From contig NC_071333.1 of assembly GCF_010183535.1 (NCBI RefSeq), positions 12,956,587-13,020,586 of the forward strand: DNA of 64,000 nucleotides, written 5' to 3'. The notes beneath the pieces were generated by a model. It was not told the DNA's origin, did no database searches, and saw only the letters and a list, made by a program, of their open reading frames with translations. Position 1 is the first letter of the stretch; each line of letters begins with the position of its first letter. The position numbers and the translations under genes were made by a program. This DNA is from Caenorhabditis remanei. Lineage: Eukaryota; Nematoda; Chromadorea; Rhabditida; Rhabditidae. Below, piece by piece: positions 49,460-62,344 of the stretch.

Positions 49460-50724
49460 ATGATGCCTGCTGACATGAAGAATATCACTACAAGAAAGAA
49501 CATGCGCAGTTTGAAGTCCAAGGAACCATCCGTCCCACGTCGTCAGAGTTTGGCTCCAAGTGTCAAACTCTCTGGTCAACAGGACGACAACAACAAAAAG
49601 AAGATGATCTCCGCTCTTCCGAGATTGTTGAAAACAGTCAGAAAATGTAAGGGTTTTAGTTATTATTTGGAAATTTTATGGGGTCACCTCCGGAAAAAAA
49701 ACGTTTTTTCCCCTCGATTTATGTACCGGAAAAAACTGTGTTTCCGTTTTTGCCGTTTTTGACGGAAATGAATCGAGGGAAAAAAACATTTTTTCAAGCG
49801 TGAATAGCCCTATTACAAAGCGTTCAAAAAAATGTTTTTTTTTTAATTTCAACGCTTTGTATCACATCCAAAGAAAAACCCACTGCTATAATGTTCTCAA
49901 TCATAATTTCAGCTATCGCACCAGCTGAACAACTGCGCTTCAGAACCGATGCGGAACGTGCAGCTCATGAGGCATACGACCACGTCATTGAGAACTACCC
50001 TACGCACAACCGTTCGGCGATGAAATTCGAGGCTGACGTTGATAAGTTCCCAGCCTTGCTCACTTACTGGAAGCAAGCAGACCTCGTAGATCTGGATATG
50101 ATGCACATCGGCGGAATGATTCGAATGCACCAGTATTGTTATAAAGTAAGTCAATTCATCACAGTGATGTTGCATAGTAGCTTATTCTCTAAATTACAGG
50201 AATTCAAGAAAACTGGTGATCCTGTTCTTCGCGATGCGGCGAATTTCTTCAAAGTAACCGACCCCAATTGCATCTTCGGCTCAAACATTTATCCGATCCA
50301 TATGGTGTACTTAGGGATCTTCAAATGTGATCAAGTCGAGAGCTGGTACCGGGATTACTACTGCCACCGCGACTACGCCTCGAAAAATAACATCAGAAGC
50401 GAATTCGACGAGGACAAGACTACCAAGTATGACTTGATCTTCGATAATCTTGGAAGAGAAGCTGTCGAAGTGCTCGTCACGGAAATGAAATTGCTCGAGG
50501 ATTACTGCCAAGAAAAATTCGAGAACGACGAATTGCCGATTTACAAGAAGGGAGCCGAGTTCTGGAAAAAGGCTTCTCCAATGCACCTTCCAAGAAACTA
50601 CCAGCTGGCATTGATTCTCAAGAACCAGGAAAAATGGGAGGACCAGATTGTCGAGGAATGGTTCAGAATGTTATACGAAGAGAGAAGCTGCCGCGGTGCC
50701 CGAGGAAAGGACGTTTTCAATTAA
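49460..50724 (+). CDS. Orphan family member J, two-module form
   Basis: Three exons: 49460-49646 (187 nt), 49913-50145, 50200-50724; 314 residues. The start is a double ATG (MMPADMKN) as in gene K (MMSANAKN). The N-terminal 62 residues are basic with PRRQSLAP and KKKMISALPR. The first module straddles the phase-0 intron: QYCYK|EFKKTGDPVLRDAANFF. A second, intronless module lies at about residues 245-300 with ELPIYKKGAEFWKKASPM. Conserved Trp and Tyr residues lie between them (ESWYRDYYCHRDY). Exon 2 equals a 56-nt exon fused to upstream coding sequence, since the excess is a multiple of three. It is a close tandem paralogue of gene K. No known domain. Confidence 0.85.
49690..49865. repeat. Two foldback elements in intron 1 of orphan J
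   Basis: Imperfect inverted arms of about 25 bp, rich in A/T with CCCTCGATT and AATCGAGGG at their inner ends, lie at 49693-49719 and 49769-49796. A second perfect 10-bp inverted repeat (ACAAAGCGTT at 49815-49824, AACGCTTTGT at 49851-49860) follows. They are MITE-like. The corresponding intron of paralogue K lacks them and is only 50 nt. Confidence 0.6.
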
Positions 50725-51976
50725 TAACGCTCTGAATTGTTTCGGACTTCATCTGACATTTCATACATTCCGTTCTGTTTGTGTTTGTCTCTTGTTTCTT
50801 TTTTGTGAGATTGTAATAATTTTTTTTTAACCGTTACGATTTTTATTGTGAACTTTTTTTGGAGATTGTGGTCATTTCCCACTTAGAAGTGTCTTATATG
50901 TATATCTCAAAGTTGTTTTTAAATAAATACAGATCAGGAAAACGTTTTGATATCATTTTCAGTTTCAGGTATAAATTACGAAATTTTTATCAACAACCAA
51001 GGAACCTTGCGAAAACGCGCTCTACGGCCAATGGTCAAGACGAGAGAGGCGGCTGCGAGCGCGTGCATAATTCTTTCAAACCAACACATGCCGATTCCAT
51101 TGATAGTTTCTCTTTTTTTTGTTGAAATATAATTATACTTGTGTTCTGCTTTTTTGCATACACAAAATTAACTTAATAAAAATAGATTAGCCATTTCCTC
51201 CTTCTTATATTTCTTTTCAATCTCTCTTTACCCTTTGTAAGTAGATTAGAGAAGACATAAATCGTTTAGTATTAGCGCAGTGGTGTCCTCAAAACACACA
51301 GATGGTCCAAAAAATATCTGTCCTCTCCTTCTTAGACACACTCTCTCCTAAGTAGTGGATGACCCCGTTTTTGATGATGTTGCAACACCGAGTATCTACT
51401 TGCCAATGTAATCGATTGTATAGGTACCAACTAACGCGCTTGTTACCGTTTGACGATGATGATTCTAATAAGAGTAAACGAACATCGGCAAAAAATAAAG
51501 AGTGAGAGGTGATACATCAAACACTTAGCAATAATAAATAAATAATGACGGCTTGATAAAAGAAAATAAAAACACCTCATACTGATAAGTATAGTTTGAA
51601 CATCAAAGCACTGATGCTAACAAACATTTCGGAGAGTATTTAAGGCTTTTCGGAGTAACAAGAAGCCTTTGATATTTTGAACATGGTTGCGTCTCAATAA
51701 AATTTTCTCTGCAAATCTGTTGGAAAATTGTTGAAAATTTCCTTTCTGCAATGCATCAAGTTAAGTTTTCCTTGATGGAAATCTCCAAAACGAATGGATT
51801 TGAAAAAAAACAGAGTTTTGCTGAAAAAAACATCACGACCTTGCATTTTATGTCAAACCTGTATACACATATACCTTTTAATCCAAAAGTTCTTAAATAT
51901 TCTCATAATCCAGATTCTTGCAGGTCTAACTCCGTCCACGCGTTACTCACACTGGTGCCGTCCTAGAATTGTCACC
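50725..51976. other. Spacer between orphans J and K
   Basis: The 3' flank of J, then upstream DNA of K. Part of it (51345-51590) is related to 47950-48240 upstream of gene I. A leader acceptor (TCTTGCAG) lies near 51923. Confidence 0.55.
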
Positions 51977-53103
51977 ATGATGTCTGCGAACGCTAAGAAC
52001 AACTGCACCAAGATGCAGTTGCGCAGTAGTGGCAAAATTAAGAAAACTCCGATTTCCCGTTGCCAAAGTGTGGAACCAAATGCGAAACTTGCTGGAAATC
52101 ATAATCGCGGAAACAGACGAATTTCAGCAATTTCGAGAAAAGTCAAAAATTCTGCTAGAGGATGTAAGTATTATGAATGACTGATTAACCTCTAATAACA
52201 AATAATGTTTCAGCAAACATCAAAAAGGAAACCGAGCGAAATCTTCAACCAACTGCTGAAGAGCTCCCTGACGATGCAACTCACGACGAGGTTCCCCGAT
52301 ATGACTATGGCGAAGCAACTCCCGAAGAAGTGCTCCTATACGGCCCTGACCCCCGTAATATACCAGCAATGCAATTCAAAACAGAGAACAATCCAGAATT
52401 CCTTGAATACTCAAAATGCTTCGATCAATGGGACCAAGATATGGCCACTCTTGGAGGAATGATTCAACTTCATCAGTACTGCTATGATGTAATCTGTTTG
52501 TTTTAATAACTTTCAACTAACTGATTTTTTATTTTACAGGTGTACACCAAGTATCGTGATCCAGTTTACCGCGACGCCGCCGATTTCTTCAAAGACGCTG
52601 ATCCGTACTGTATTTTTGTCACCAACATCCACCCGATCCGCATGGTCTACATGAGAATATACACATGCAACGAAGTCGAACCGTGGTACCGCGATTTGTA
52701 CTCTTATCGTGATTACAAATCAAAGCCATTTATCAAGGATCAGTACGACGTGGATAAGGAAACCAGTTTTGACCTGCTCTTTTATCGTCTTGGACGTGAT
52801 GCATGGAAAATAATGATAGATGTGATAGGCGACCTCGAGGCGTGGTGCACTCGAATGTTCCAACAAGAAAACAAGTCGGAGTTTGACACAGGAATCGATT
52901 TCTGGAGTAAGGCGTCTCCTTTCGATTTTGGAAGAAACTACCAACTGATTCTGATTCTTACTAAAAGGAAGAATTGGAAGCTCTTTGTTGCCCACAAACT
53001 GTTCAAGCCTCTCTACTATCAGCAGCGGATTGCTAGCACTAGAAGAAACAACGTCTTCATGTTAAGAGATGAAGAAGCTGCATCTCTGAGTGTCTATCTC
53101 TAA
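51977..53103 (+). CDS. Orphan family member K, two-module form
   Basis: Three exons: 51977-52163 (187 nt, as in J), 52214-52488, 52540-53103; 341 residues. The N-terminus is basic (MMSANAKNNCTKMQLRSSGK) and followed by an acidic segment (AEELPDDATHDEVPRYDYGE). The first module is QYCYD|VYTKYRDPVYRDAADFF with the phase-0 intron at the bar. The second, intronless module contains FDTGIDFWSKASPFDFGRNY. Between them PWYRDLYSYRDY aligns with J. Intron positions and phases equal those of J. The tail (RRNNVFMLRDEEAASLSVYL) is extra compared with J. AATAAA at about 53182. Function unknown. Confidence 0.85.
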
Positions 53104-53827
53104 GTTATCAATAATCTTTGTTTCTCATCTTCATGCCGTTTTTTGAATGTTTGGTTTTCTTAGAATTTCAGGTTTGGCATTTAATAAAAAATTACAGATA
53201 ATGTGGGTCTCTATTAATTTCAGGGTAAATCCCGAATGTTTATAGAACAAAATAGGACCTCGAGCACATTAGACGAACCACATCGTTGTTGACGTGCTGC
53301 TGAATGTGACTGACTTGCCGAAAATCATGTCAGTTCCTGAATCTCAATTGACTGGCTTGTCCTGCAGCAAACTTCACAATTCTAGCTTTTCCTGCGCTGC
53401 CGTTTCTCATCAGAATTCTAGTAAAAAGTTGATTTCCTTTGGTTCTTCCAAGGGAAATAGACGCTCTCTCGAGAATTCGATGTTATCTTTATCTAAAATC
53501 TAAAGAACGCAATTCCTTCAAAATGTCTATTTGGTTGGGAGTAATACTTTATTTAAAACTTTGAAGTGGATATTCAAGATAAGGAACTTAAAGTACGGGT
53601 TCAGAAACGGTGTTCTATTACCGCGTGAGGTACTACTCGTTTGAGAAATGGAAGAGAATATCATTTGGGGGGCAAACTGAGATAAGTAAATACGGGGGGA
53701 AAAGTGGATGAATGAAAAAGAGTTGGATAGGACAATAATCAAAGAATCATCAGATTCTGAGCATGAACAAGTGAAGTGGTGACAAAAATGGAGGGGATTT
53801 GAGAGCCCTTATGTTGATATCAACGAC
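53104..53827. other. 3' flank of orphan K and of lmp-1
   Basis: Convergent gene ends. The part at 53104-53340 has a diverged copy at 63530-63770. No exons seen. Confidence 0.55.
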
Positions 53828-54724
53828 TTAGACGCTGGCGTATCCTTGTCTCTTGGCGCGAGCACGCCCGATAAGGTATCCGACGAGGACGACGATGACA
53901 AGAGCAGCAAGGCAAGCTCCGACGACAATTGGGACAACATCGCTAGTACGGGCATCAAGGTAGCACACTTCGTAGACTTGGTTGGTTGGGAAGGTGGTTC
54001 CGTTGAGCTGGGCGAAGGCGATAACGTTGGCGGTCTTGACATCAATGGTGGATCCTCCAACAAGTCCGAGCTTGGCGGTGGAGCACTGAAAATTAGAAAT
54101 ATATAGATTGAGGAAGCAGAGAGCGATTTAAAAGACAGTCGCTATTTTAAGAACACTTACCTTGTAAGCGTTGGTCTCAGTGGCGGTAACATCTCCAGCA
54201 GCCTTCTCGTCTCTCACGAAAGTTCCAAAGAATGGGACAAGGCTGGTCTTCTGGGTCTTGAGAGTGTAGTCAACAATCTTGAAGGCCTCGTTGCTGGATG
54301 ATCCAAAAACGATATTGAGCTCCCATTCCTTTGGATAACGGGCTGACTCTCCCTCTGGATGGAATTTGATCTGAAAACGAAATTGATGAGTTATTGAGTC
54401 ATTATCTTCTTGAACTAGGTAAACTCACGTTCAAAGTTTGAACAGATTGGTTGTTGATGACTCCATTGCAATCTCCGTCGACGTTGAGGGTGTTGTTGAG
54501 GAGAACTGTGTACTTGGAAGTGACATTTCCCTCATTGAACACAAGGTTGAACTGGAAATCTCCGTCGAGAATGATGCAAGCAAGTCCGGTGTTGTTGTTG
54601 GTCACGTAGAAGTGTTCTGCGGAAGCGACGGCCAACAAGGCTGAAAATGAGAGAGATTATCATCTGATTACCGAATATCTCTCTTCTGAAACTTACCGAA
54701 CAAGGCGACGAGTGATTTCGACAT
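53828..54724 (-). CDS. lmp-1: LAMP-family lysosomal membrane glycoprotein
   Basis: Four minus-strand exons: 54724-54697, 54640-54429, 54370-54161, 54085-53828; 235 residues. A signal peptide ([17 protein letters not shown]) is followed by one LAMP-type luminal domain with paired cysteines ([34 protein letters not shown]) and N-glycosylation sequons such as NNT and NVT. A single membrane helix ([20 protein letters not shown]) follows. The short tail [12 protein letters not shown] ends in a GYxx-hydrophobic sorting signal, which directs AP-mediated transport to lysosomes. Length and tail fit C. elegans LMP-1, as far as I recall. It likely coats and protects lysosome and gut-granule membranes. 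Confidence 0.88.
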
Positions 54725-56906
54725 AGTTCAATCTGGTAGATTGAGTCCGGCGGGCTGAAAAAAAGTTGGAATTGTGTTCCGATGAATGAGCCAAAAAGCA
54801 AAAAGCGAATAAGATGTGAAAAGAGAAAGAATCAATAGATATTGTGTTTGTGTAGACTTGGACACAGGCAAACACACTGAATTGTCACCCCGTGAGTTGA
54901 ATAGAAGTGATTGGAAAGGCGGGAACTATGAGGAAGAACCGTGCAAATATGTTTACGAAATTCGATGACCGAAGATTGATAGTAAATGAATCTTTTGGAA
55001 TCATAACAAAACGGTTATGAGGACGGACAGAGAGCGGATTGGAGGTCATGAGTCACTGTTGACATGGGAAAGTCAATCTCCTACATCTCTCTCACAGACA
55101 CTCATACACACACAAGGAATTATTGATTTACTAATTGGACTGTCCATAATGAGAGCGAGACCTAAATTTGGTGAGCAAATGAGCGTTGAATACATGCCTC
55201 GGCAGCGGTAATCACAATTCCGATAACGAAGAGAGCAACGCTATCAATGATGACCTGATAACATTGTCGTCGACATCGATTGGTTTCAGAAATTTCGATT
55301 AGCGACGCAAACCGAGGGATGATCAAATATACCGAGAGAAAGTGCACATTTTGCGGAAAAATCATGATGGATGGTGAGGAAAAACGGATAGTGCTTCTCG
55401 AAATATTTTGTCAAAATTGAAAAATGGCTGGTGTTATGTTCTAGCATCAACCGATGCAGGGCAACAACAAGCAGCATGTGACTCGGCTAAAGTGATTCAA
55501 CTCACTACTCAAAAAGTGTACGAGCAGAGGATGGGGGGAACCGAGTGAAGGCGTTGGAAGAAGACGTTGGTCATCTTCGTCCTCTCTGCCAAACGGTGTA
55601 CTAACTAGGGGGATACAGCGCTATCGAGCACAGAAGACAAGGGAGAGGAGGAGGAGAGAGAGAACGAGGTCGGGAGGAAATGAGTGTTAACGCAGAAAAA
55701 TGGGGAGAACATGCAATCGAGAGAGAAAACCAGTGAGTAGACGAGCGCTCACTCGCGCGCGCCTCTCGCAAAAACACACACGGAGTAAGGGAATTGTCGT
55801 CAGATTGCGCACATTGACGGTGACTGCGGACCAAACACCAGACCGTACGCGCACAGGGCATTGGAATGTTCATGTTGCAAATGTCAAATTATGTAGAAAA
55901 CATATTGAACGAGGAACAAATAAGGAAGTTTTGAGTAATTAAGTCAAGTAACGAACTTGTATCGCTATAAAGGTGAAGAATAACAGATAAAAGACCGTTC
56001 GAACGAGCCTTTTTGCCCACCCGCATTTTTCACAATTTTAAAACCATTTTAAGGCTTGTTATCATTGATTTTGTGTTTTAACTTTTTGAAAATGTGTCAT
56101 TTCAAACAATTATCAAAAACGGTGAAAAGGTAAAAATGTGCTTCTTTGAAAATGTAGTCAAAATTCTGTGGTCGAAATGGTCAAAATGTTGCGATTTTAA
56201 ATAACGAATATGCTGAATAAATGGCAAAGCTAGATGAACCTTGAAGATAATAATTCTTTAATAAGTTGAGTTCAAAAGGACATTGTTACAAGCGATTCAA
56301 AAAATCTATCTCAAAAAACAACATACTGTTCAAACTGCATTTGAATACTGAAAAATAGCAAAAAGTCCGGTCACTGTCTTCTCTATTATGTTGAAATGCC
56401 GTGAAAAAACCAAAAAATGAGAAAACAAACGTGAGCACGCCCAAAAAACAAAAACTATAGTAAACGCTGGGCTTCATTAAAAGAAATAAAAATAACTAGC
56501 AGCAATTATGCTATTTTGCTAGCTAGACGGGCAAAGATTTGGATGAAAAATAAATAAAAAGAGCCCCCGGGCTCAGAAATCTGAAGTAATCAAACGAAAT
56601 TGAACTCCTGAAAATGCAAATATTGAATTTCGTCGCACTGTGTCTGTTTACTCAGCAATTTTCAAAAGTTAGACTAAAATCAAATGCAAACAGATACAAT
56701 CTACAAAAAATTGGAAAAGCATACGTTTCATTTTTAATAAGTTTCAAACTCAAATATTGAATATTTACCAAGACTTATAATAATCTTAAACATAAAAAAT
56801 GTTTTGATGAGATGCCGAGATAGCAGAATGATACGAAACAAGGAATATGATACCCGATGACGTACATGATTAGTTTGAAATAAGTGTTGAATAAAGTGTA
56901 AAAACA
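54725..56906. other. Upstream region of lmp-1 and 3' flank of the IgCAM gene
   Basis: No exons found. Near 55.6-55.8 kb there is a purine-rich GAGAGA stretch with a GCGCGCGC run. The AT-rich sequence at 56.0-56.9 kb is probably the 3' flank of the IgCAM gene. Confidence 0.5.
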
Positions 56907-59900
56907 TTAGATTTGAGACTGCTTGTACTCTCGACGGAGTCTTTCTAATCTCAAATCTTGATAGAGTTGAGCTGGCGGATCCTGGACTCCAAGAATGTAA
57001 CGATCTCTGAACATATCATCAATTGGATTCTCTTCTCCAATGTCATAATCGAGTTCTGCCAGAGACTGAAAAAGTAAAACTGTCAGTTTTTGTGTTCTGT
57101 TCATTGCTATTGTTACCGGTGGGTATCTGACTGCTACCGGCTCCAAGTCACGTGGTCCTCTCCATTCATGTTCATCCAATCTGAAAACATGATGTCAGAA
57201 AAAGAATATCATAATATTCTATTTAGAAATCACAATACAATGTCATTGTATATACATATATTGTTTATATTTTTCACATCTGCATTCTACTGCTTCCATT
57301 ATCAGCACGAGTGTCTGTTTACAATAACAACTCCAAATATTCGAGTTCATTCCATTATGTCAAAGTTCACTCACAATCTCAATGAAGGTTCATAATACGT
57401 TTCCGTGCCTGGTTGACTGGAGCTACTGGCGTCGCCTGAAAATATATAATAGGCAAGGGAAAAGCGAGAAAAGAGAGAAAACAACAACAAAATGTACAAA
57501 CCATATGTGAACCTTCCATAATCTTGGTAAGTCTTTGATGGTGTTGACGTGCTTCTGCTCTTCCGACGTTTCGCTTTCTTGTTCTTTTTGTTGAAACATC
57601 TCCAAGCAAACAATCCACAAGCAAAACAGAAAATGAGTCCGAAAACTGCTGCTAACATGAAAATGGGGAGGTCCACGTTATCTGAAAGGATGCTTCAAGT
57701 TGGTAAAGGGACACAAGCTCCAAGTCGGAAATTTACCTGTCAAACCATATTTCAAAGCGTTGCTTGGTTCACTTGGAGGATACGCCGGTCGCGTACTCCT
57801 CACCCGGAAAATAGTTTGTTTGGTTTCATCGACGTCCTTACCAAGCCGGTAATATGTTTCAATAACCTCTGCCTGCAAATAAACAATTTTATAAGGAATA
57901 ATTGTAACTGGAATTACCAATGGCTGAAAGTTTTTGCTTGGTTCTGTTCTACTCTCGATTCGATATGAAGATGCACCTTCTGCAGCTGTCCAACAAAGTT
58001 CGTTGTATCCACAGAAGTATAGTTTGTCTGGAGCGTGAAGACTAGTACAACCTATAAAGAATTGAGATTGTGTTGATTTGACTGGTCAAATATTACTTCT
58101 TCTATTATATGTAGTTGAGTTTGTGGATCCTCTTGCATTCACACTTTCAATACTGACACGGTAAGAAACAAACGGTTCTAAATGGTCTAGAATGGTTTCA
58201 TTCCTTGAAGTCTTGATTGATGTCCACTGAGAAGTTATTTCATTCTGGGCGTGCACAGCAAAAGTTTGATCGAACCCTCCATTATAACCTGGAGCCCAAG
58301 TAATTCTCATCGAACTACTATTGATGCAAGTGAATTTTATAGAGCTCGCCATTTGTGGTTTCGATATCTAAAAATGATAATATTTTGAGTCAAGCAGACG
58401 AATACAAATACCTCAACAAGTAACATTACTCTTGTTGAAATTGTTTCAACAGAATTTGCAATGATACATTCGTAGACTCCATGATCCAAATGTTCCACTT
58501 TCTTAAAGTTCAATGTCGACTGGTTGATTCGTCTCTGTAGAAAAACGATTCAATTTAGATTTGACACCTGAATCTGAACCTTGTCCCTGATCCAATAAAC
58601 AATTGGCATTGGGTCTCCAAATCCTTGACAGGGTATTGTCACTTCATCTCCAAGTCTCACTTTGATTTCTGATGGTGGCAAGACAGTGAACACGGGTGGT
58701 TCGGCAACAATCAAGTGAGTTTCCACAATAGACCCTTTTCCAGCAATGTTATCCGCTTGACATCCATAAATTCCTCCGTCACCTGGTTTCGCATGTACTA
58801 TTGAGATGTGATCCTGCAGTGTCAAACTCAGTGATATGCTTTCATTATATTGGCAGCTCACCTGAGACTGAGTAGGAAGGTAATGCCCATTTTTGGACCA
58901 TGTATAGCTACTTGGTGTCGGGTTTGCAGTAATATCACATGACACTGTTGTATTTCTCCCGGATGCAACGGTTTTTACTGGTTGATGTGTTTCAGATGGT
59001 TCAGGAGCGACTGTAAATGAATTGTTTGAGAGATTCAAAATAGTAATTTCCTGGGTAGGCACTTAATCCAGTTCTCGACTCTACTTACAAAAAACTTGTA
59101 GGTAGGCAGTTGAACTTGTCGTTTCTCCTACGGTATTCTTTGCTTCGCAGGTATACCAACCACTATCACTTTTTCGAACGTCTTGGAGAGATAGATCGCC
59201 TGACTGGAATTATCTCTGATGACCAATTTAAATATATCAATATTGTTACCCGAATATTCGATCGTAGACCAAGAGGAGTAGTTTTGATGGGTTTCTTCTC
59301 AAAAAACCAGGAATATGAGATGGAAGCTGATTGAGAATTGGCATGACAATGCCAAAATACATTAGACCCTTCGATGACTGTCTTGTTCAGCGGAACCAAG
59401 TCTAGACTTGTGGCTTCTGGCATAATACATTAAATTTGATAGAGTAAGCGAAATATGGACTTACTGGTGAATCGGAGATCTATCGAAGATGTGTTGTTCC
59501 CTTCAATGTTCACCGCAAGACAAGTATAGTAGCCTCCATCACTTTCAGATAAATTACTCAATGTTAAAACAGGAGATGTACTGATGATCTGATCATTCTG
59601 GAATTGCAAAAAGTTAATGGATGAAAACAATTTTCAGCACAACTCACTCTGGACCATGTTATTTCTGGCGAAGGCGCACCGTCTGCTTTGCACTCAATGG
59701 CTAAATCTGATCCTACTGTTTTGTGGATAACTTCATTGTTGATGGGGAGGTTTATGACGGGTGGGACTGAAATTATGTCATATTACAGTAATCTAAAGTG
59801 AATACTTACCATTGACCACTAGCTTTGCGGAAAGCCCTTTCTCAGGTTTAGTTGGCTGTTTTGAGAATTTTGTGACAATACATTGATATATTCCCGCGTC

Positions 59901-60239
59901 TGCATTTGTGACAGAATGTATTGTTATTCCAAGAAACCCGTCTCGAGCTAGTCTTCCTGAAATCGTTTTCTGGTGATTATCATATTTTATTGAAAAAATG
60001 AATTAGCTATGATACCGAAAAGTCTGTCGAATTAAAAAATACACAATCTAAAAATCAAATGGAAGTATTGTCTTCTCACCTTGTAGCGTTGGTGTCACAT
60101 GACCTTGTTCTTGACCAAAAGCACTCAGAATCAGTTGTCCATCCTTTCTCCAATCCAATGAGAAGTTTTCTTCGTTAAACAAATTTATAGAGCAAGGAAT
60201 GGTGATTGGTGCTCCGGCTTTACCCCAATATGTTTTCAT
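56907..60239 (-). CDS. Neuronal-type IgCAM (5 Ig + 2 FnIII + TM), Turtle/Borderless/IGSF9-like
   Basis: Sixteen minus-strand exons: 60239-60080, 59956-59810, 59766-59648, 59597-59465, 59416-59250, 59203-59089, 59010-58862, 58813-58568, 58534-58412, 58367-58097, 58051-57918, 57872-57737, 57681-57502, 57435-57375, 57180-57117, 57065-56907; 787 residues from the exon-initial Met. Five Ig domains each show Cys...Trp...DxGxYxC (for example DAGIYQC, DGGYYTC, DSGWYTC, DGGIYGC, DHGVYEC). Two FnIII domains follow (ITWAPGYNGG; CWTAAEGASSYRIESRT). A membrane helix lies at about 638-660 (PIFMLAAVFGLIFCFACGLF), then a basic stop-transfer and a cytoplasmic tail ending EYKQSQI. This domain order is that of Turtle/Borderless/IGSF9. 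C. elegans igcm-2 is a candidate orthologue from memory only. The signal peptide exon is not in this set, so the true 5' end lies upstream. Confidence 0.88.
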
Positions 60240-62344
60240 CTGAAAAAAATATGAATGAAGATGTTGACTCGACATTTTAGGATTTGTTATGAGATTTATT
60301 TTATAGGAGCAGGAAATTGAGAAGTTGGTCTATATAAGTATTAAATTTCATTGCTCCTTCTCTAAAATATTACTAAAATCTGTATACCAAACATGCCTCA
60401 AAATCGGCGTAGTTGAAAACTTATACCCAAAAAAGCTGAATTTGTAGAAACAAAGGGAGAAAGAAGTAAAATAAATAAAAGTGGTGACAAAACAAAAAGT
60501 TGCTTAGTTCTATCGGTATGCGAGATTGGTATGTCTTCCGTTCTGCGCAGACAGCTGTTCCGAATGTGTTGACCTCTGAAGAAAGAGTGCGCAGAAGCGG
60601 AAAAAGAAGAAGCCCTAACTATGTAGTAAAGTATATGTTGCGGATATAAGTTGCAACGTTTCACCACACTCCCTACACACTGCTTTGTGCTACCAGTCAT
60701 TTGGTGGTTCCGATTCTTAGTGGTGGTTAAATAAAGTGGTAAGAGGTCAGGTTGAGTGAGTTAGAAATGAAGAAACCAAGTAGGTGCTATTGGGTGAAAG
60801 TATGTAGGCAACTCCCGTTTTCATTTTCATTCCACAGCCTTAATAAATCAAAGTATTTTCAAGTGCCACCCGACTGAGAAAAAAAAGAGATTTTTTCTCA
60901 AGACGCAAGTCTCCAAATTCAAAATTCAGATTGAGAATGAGAAATGAGATATGAAAGTGGGAAAGTAGAAAGAGAAAAAACCCAAGCTTCTTTCTTAGTA
61001 ATTTTCTGGCAGACGAAAACTGAAGGGAGTCTGACCTACCACCACATGTTTGATATGTGATAGCTTTCTGGGAAGACAACAATTTGTAATTTACAAAATG
61101 ACAAAGCAACCACCCGTCGAATTCTTGTATTCTGTCGGCAAGGAGTCAAGACGAAGATGAAGAAGCCGAGTGTTCGGTTCGCGTGTATCAAATTACGACT
61201 TGAGAGTTAATTGTATATTCTGTTGTTTGTAGAAGCGTCATCAGAGTCATTGACTCCATAGTAGAAACATGATTATCGCCTCGCTCCATTGTTTCTTATT
61301 TCAATGAGTCGGGTGGATTAGGTAGCACACTAAACCCTATTAGGTTTGTAGGGGAAAAAATGTTGGTTGCAAAAAAATAAAGTGAAGATGAGGTTCTGAT
61401 TTGACAGAAGGTTCCAATACATTCACAGTTGCATTAATTTGAAAAAACAAGAACGACAGATGGTGTTGAAATTGGAATAAGCTAAAAGGAAGACTCCCAT
61501 TGACAATTCAAAAAAAACTGGTATTCTGCTGCAGATGTAAATTTGAGAAACACCGTAACTCTGGATATGCAGACTGACATGTGCAGAATCCTATTATCTC
61601 TCCAAACACCCGAAATAAGTTACCTCCCCTAGTCTTTGATGAGAAAAAAGAAGATAGAGAGATAGACAAAACATGAGTGCATTGGATAAAAAACTTGTGA
61701 AAACCCTTGGTTCTGCACAATAAAACAGGAAAAAACACGAATTGACACGCCAAGTGTCAAAGCGAATAATTCAAAGATTCCGCTCCTCTCTTTTTGTGCG
61801 TTTTTCCTTCTTTGTGACATACTGCGGGACATGATGATGTTCTGCGCATTTTTCAACCATCCTATCTTTTCCCTCATCACTTCTTTTTAAGGATGAGTAC
61901 TCATCCTCGCCTCATCCTAGTTTTCTCTTTCTCTCTCTCCTTTTTGATGTTACCCTTCACATCCTTCTCAACTATAATGGAATCACAGTAGTGTTGCACT
62001 TTATCACATTGTCTTGCTATTTACCAAGTTTTGCAACAAAAATACTAGTTGGCGAGAATAGTGAACTTTTGTTTCTTGGAATCCGAGAATTCCGGTTTGA
62101 AAGAGAGAACGCTGTGAATAATTAATGAAGTCACGCAATTCTTTGGTATTGAAATCTTGAGAATCATTAATTGAAGCAGAACTATAGATGGTTGGTATAT
62201 AGTTGAGTTAACCCGAAATTTCTTTAAACCATATTTCGGAATTTGAACCGAAAAAAGTGAGAAAAAAGTACTGTATTCTGTTTTCTCCTAGATTCTTGAA
62301 ATTTCCTTAAAAATCCAACAAAGCTTGGTTTTCTAAAAACATAC
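60240..62344. other. Probable long 5' intron or upstream region of the IgCAM gene
   Basis: On the minus strand a strongly hydrophobic stretch (LFVLSPLLFILLLSPFVSTN) near 60.43-60.53 kb looks like a signal peptide and is followed by a donor (TGG|GTATAAG). Its phase does not match the next exon, so I cannot join it. Otherwise no exons seen. Confidence 0.4.
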
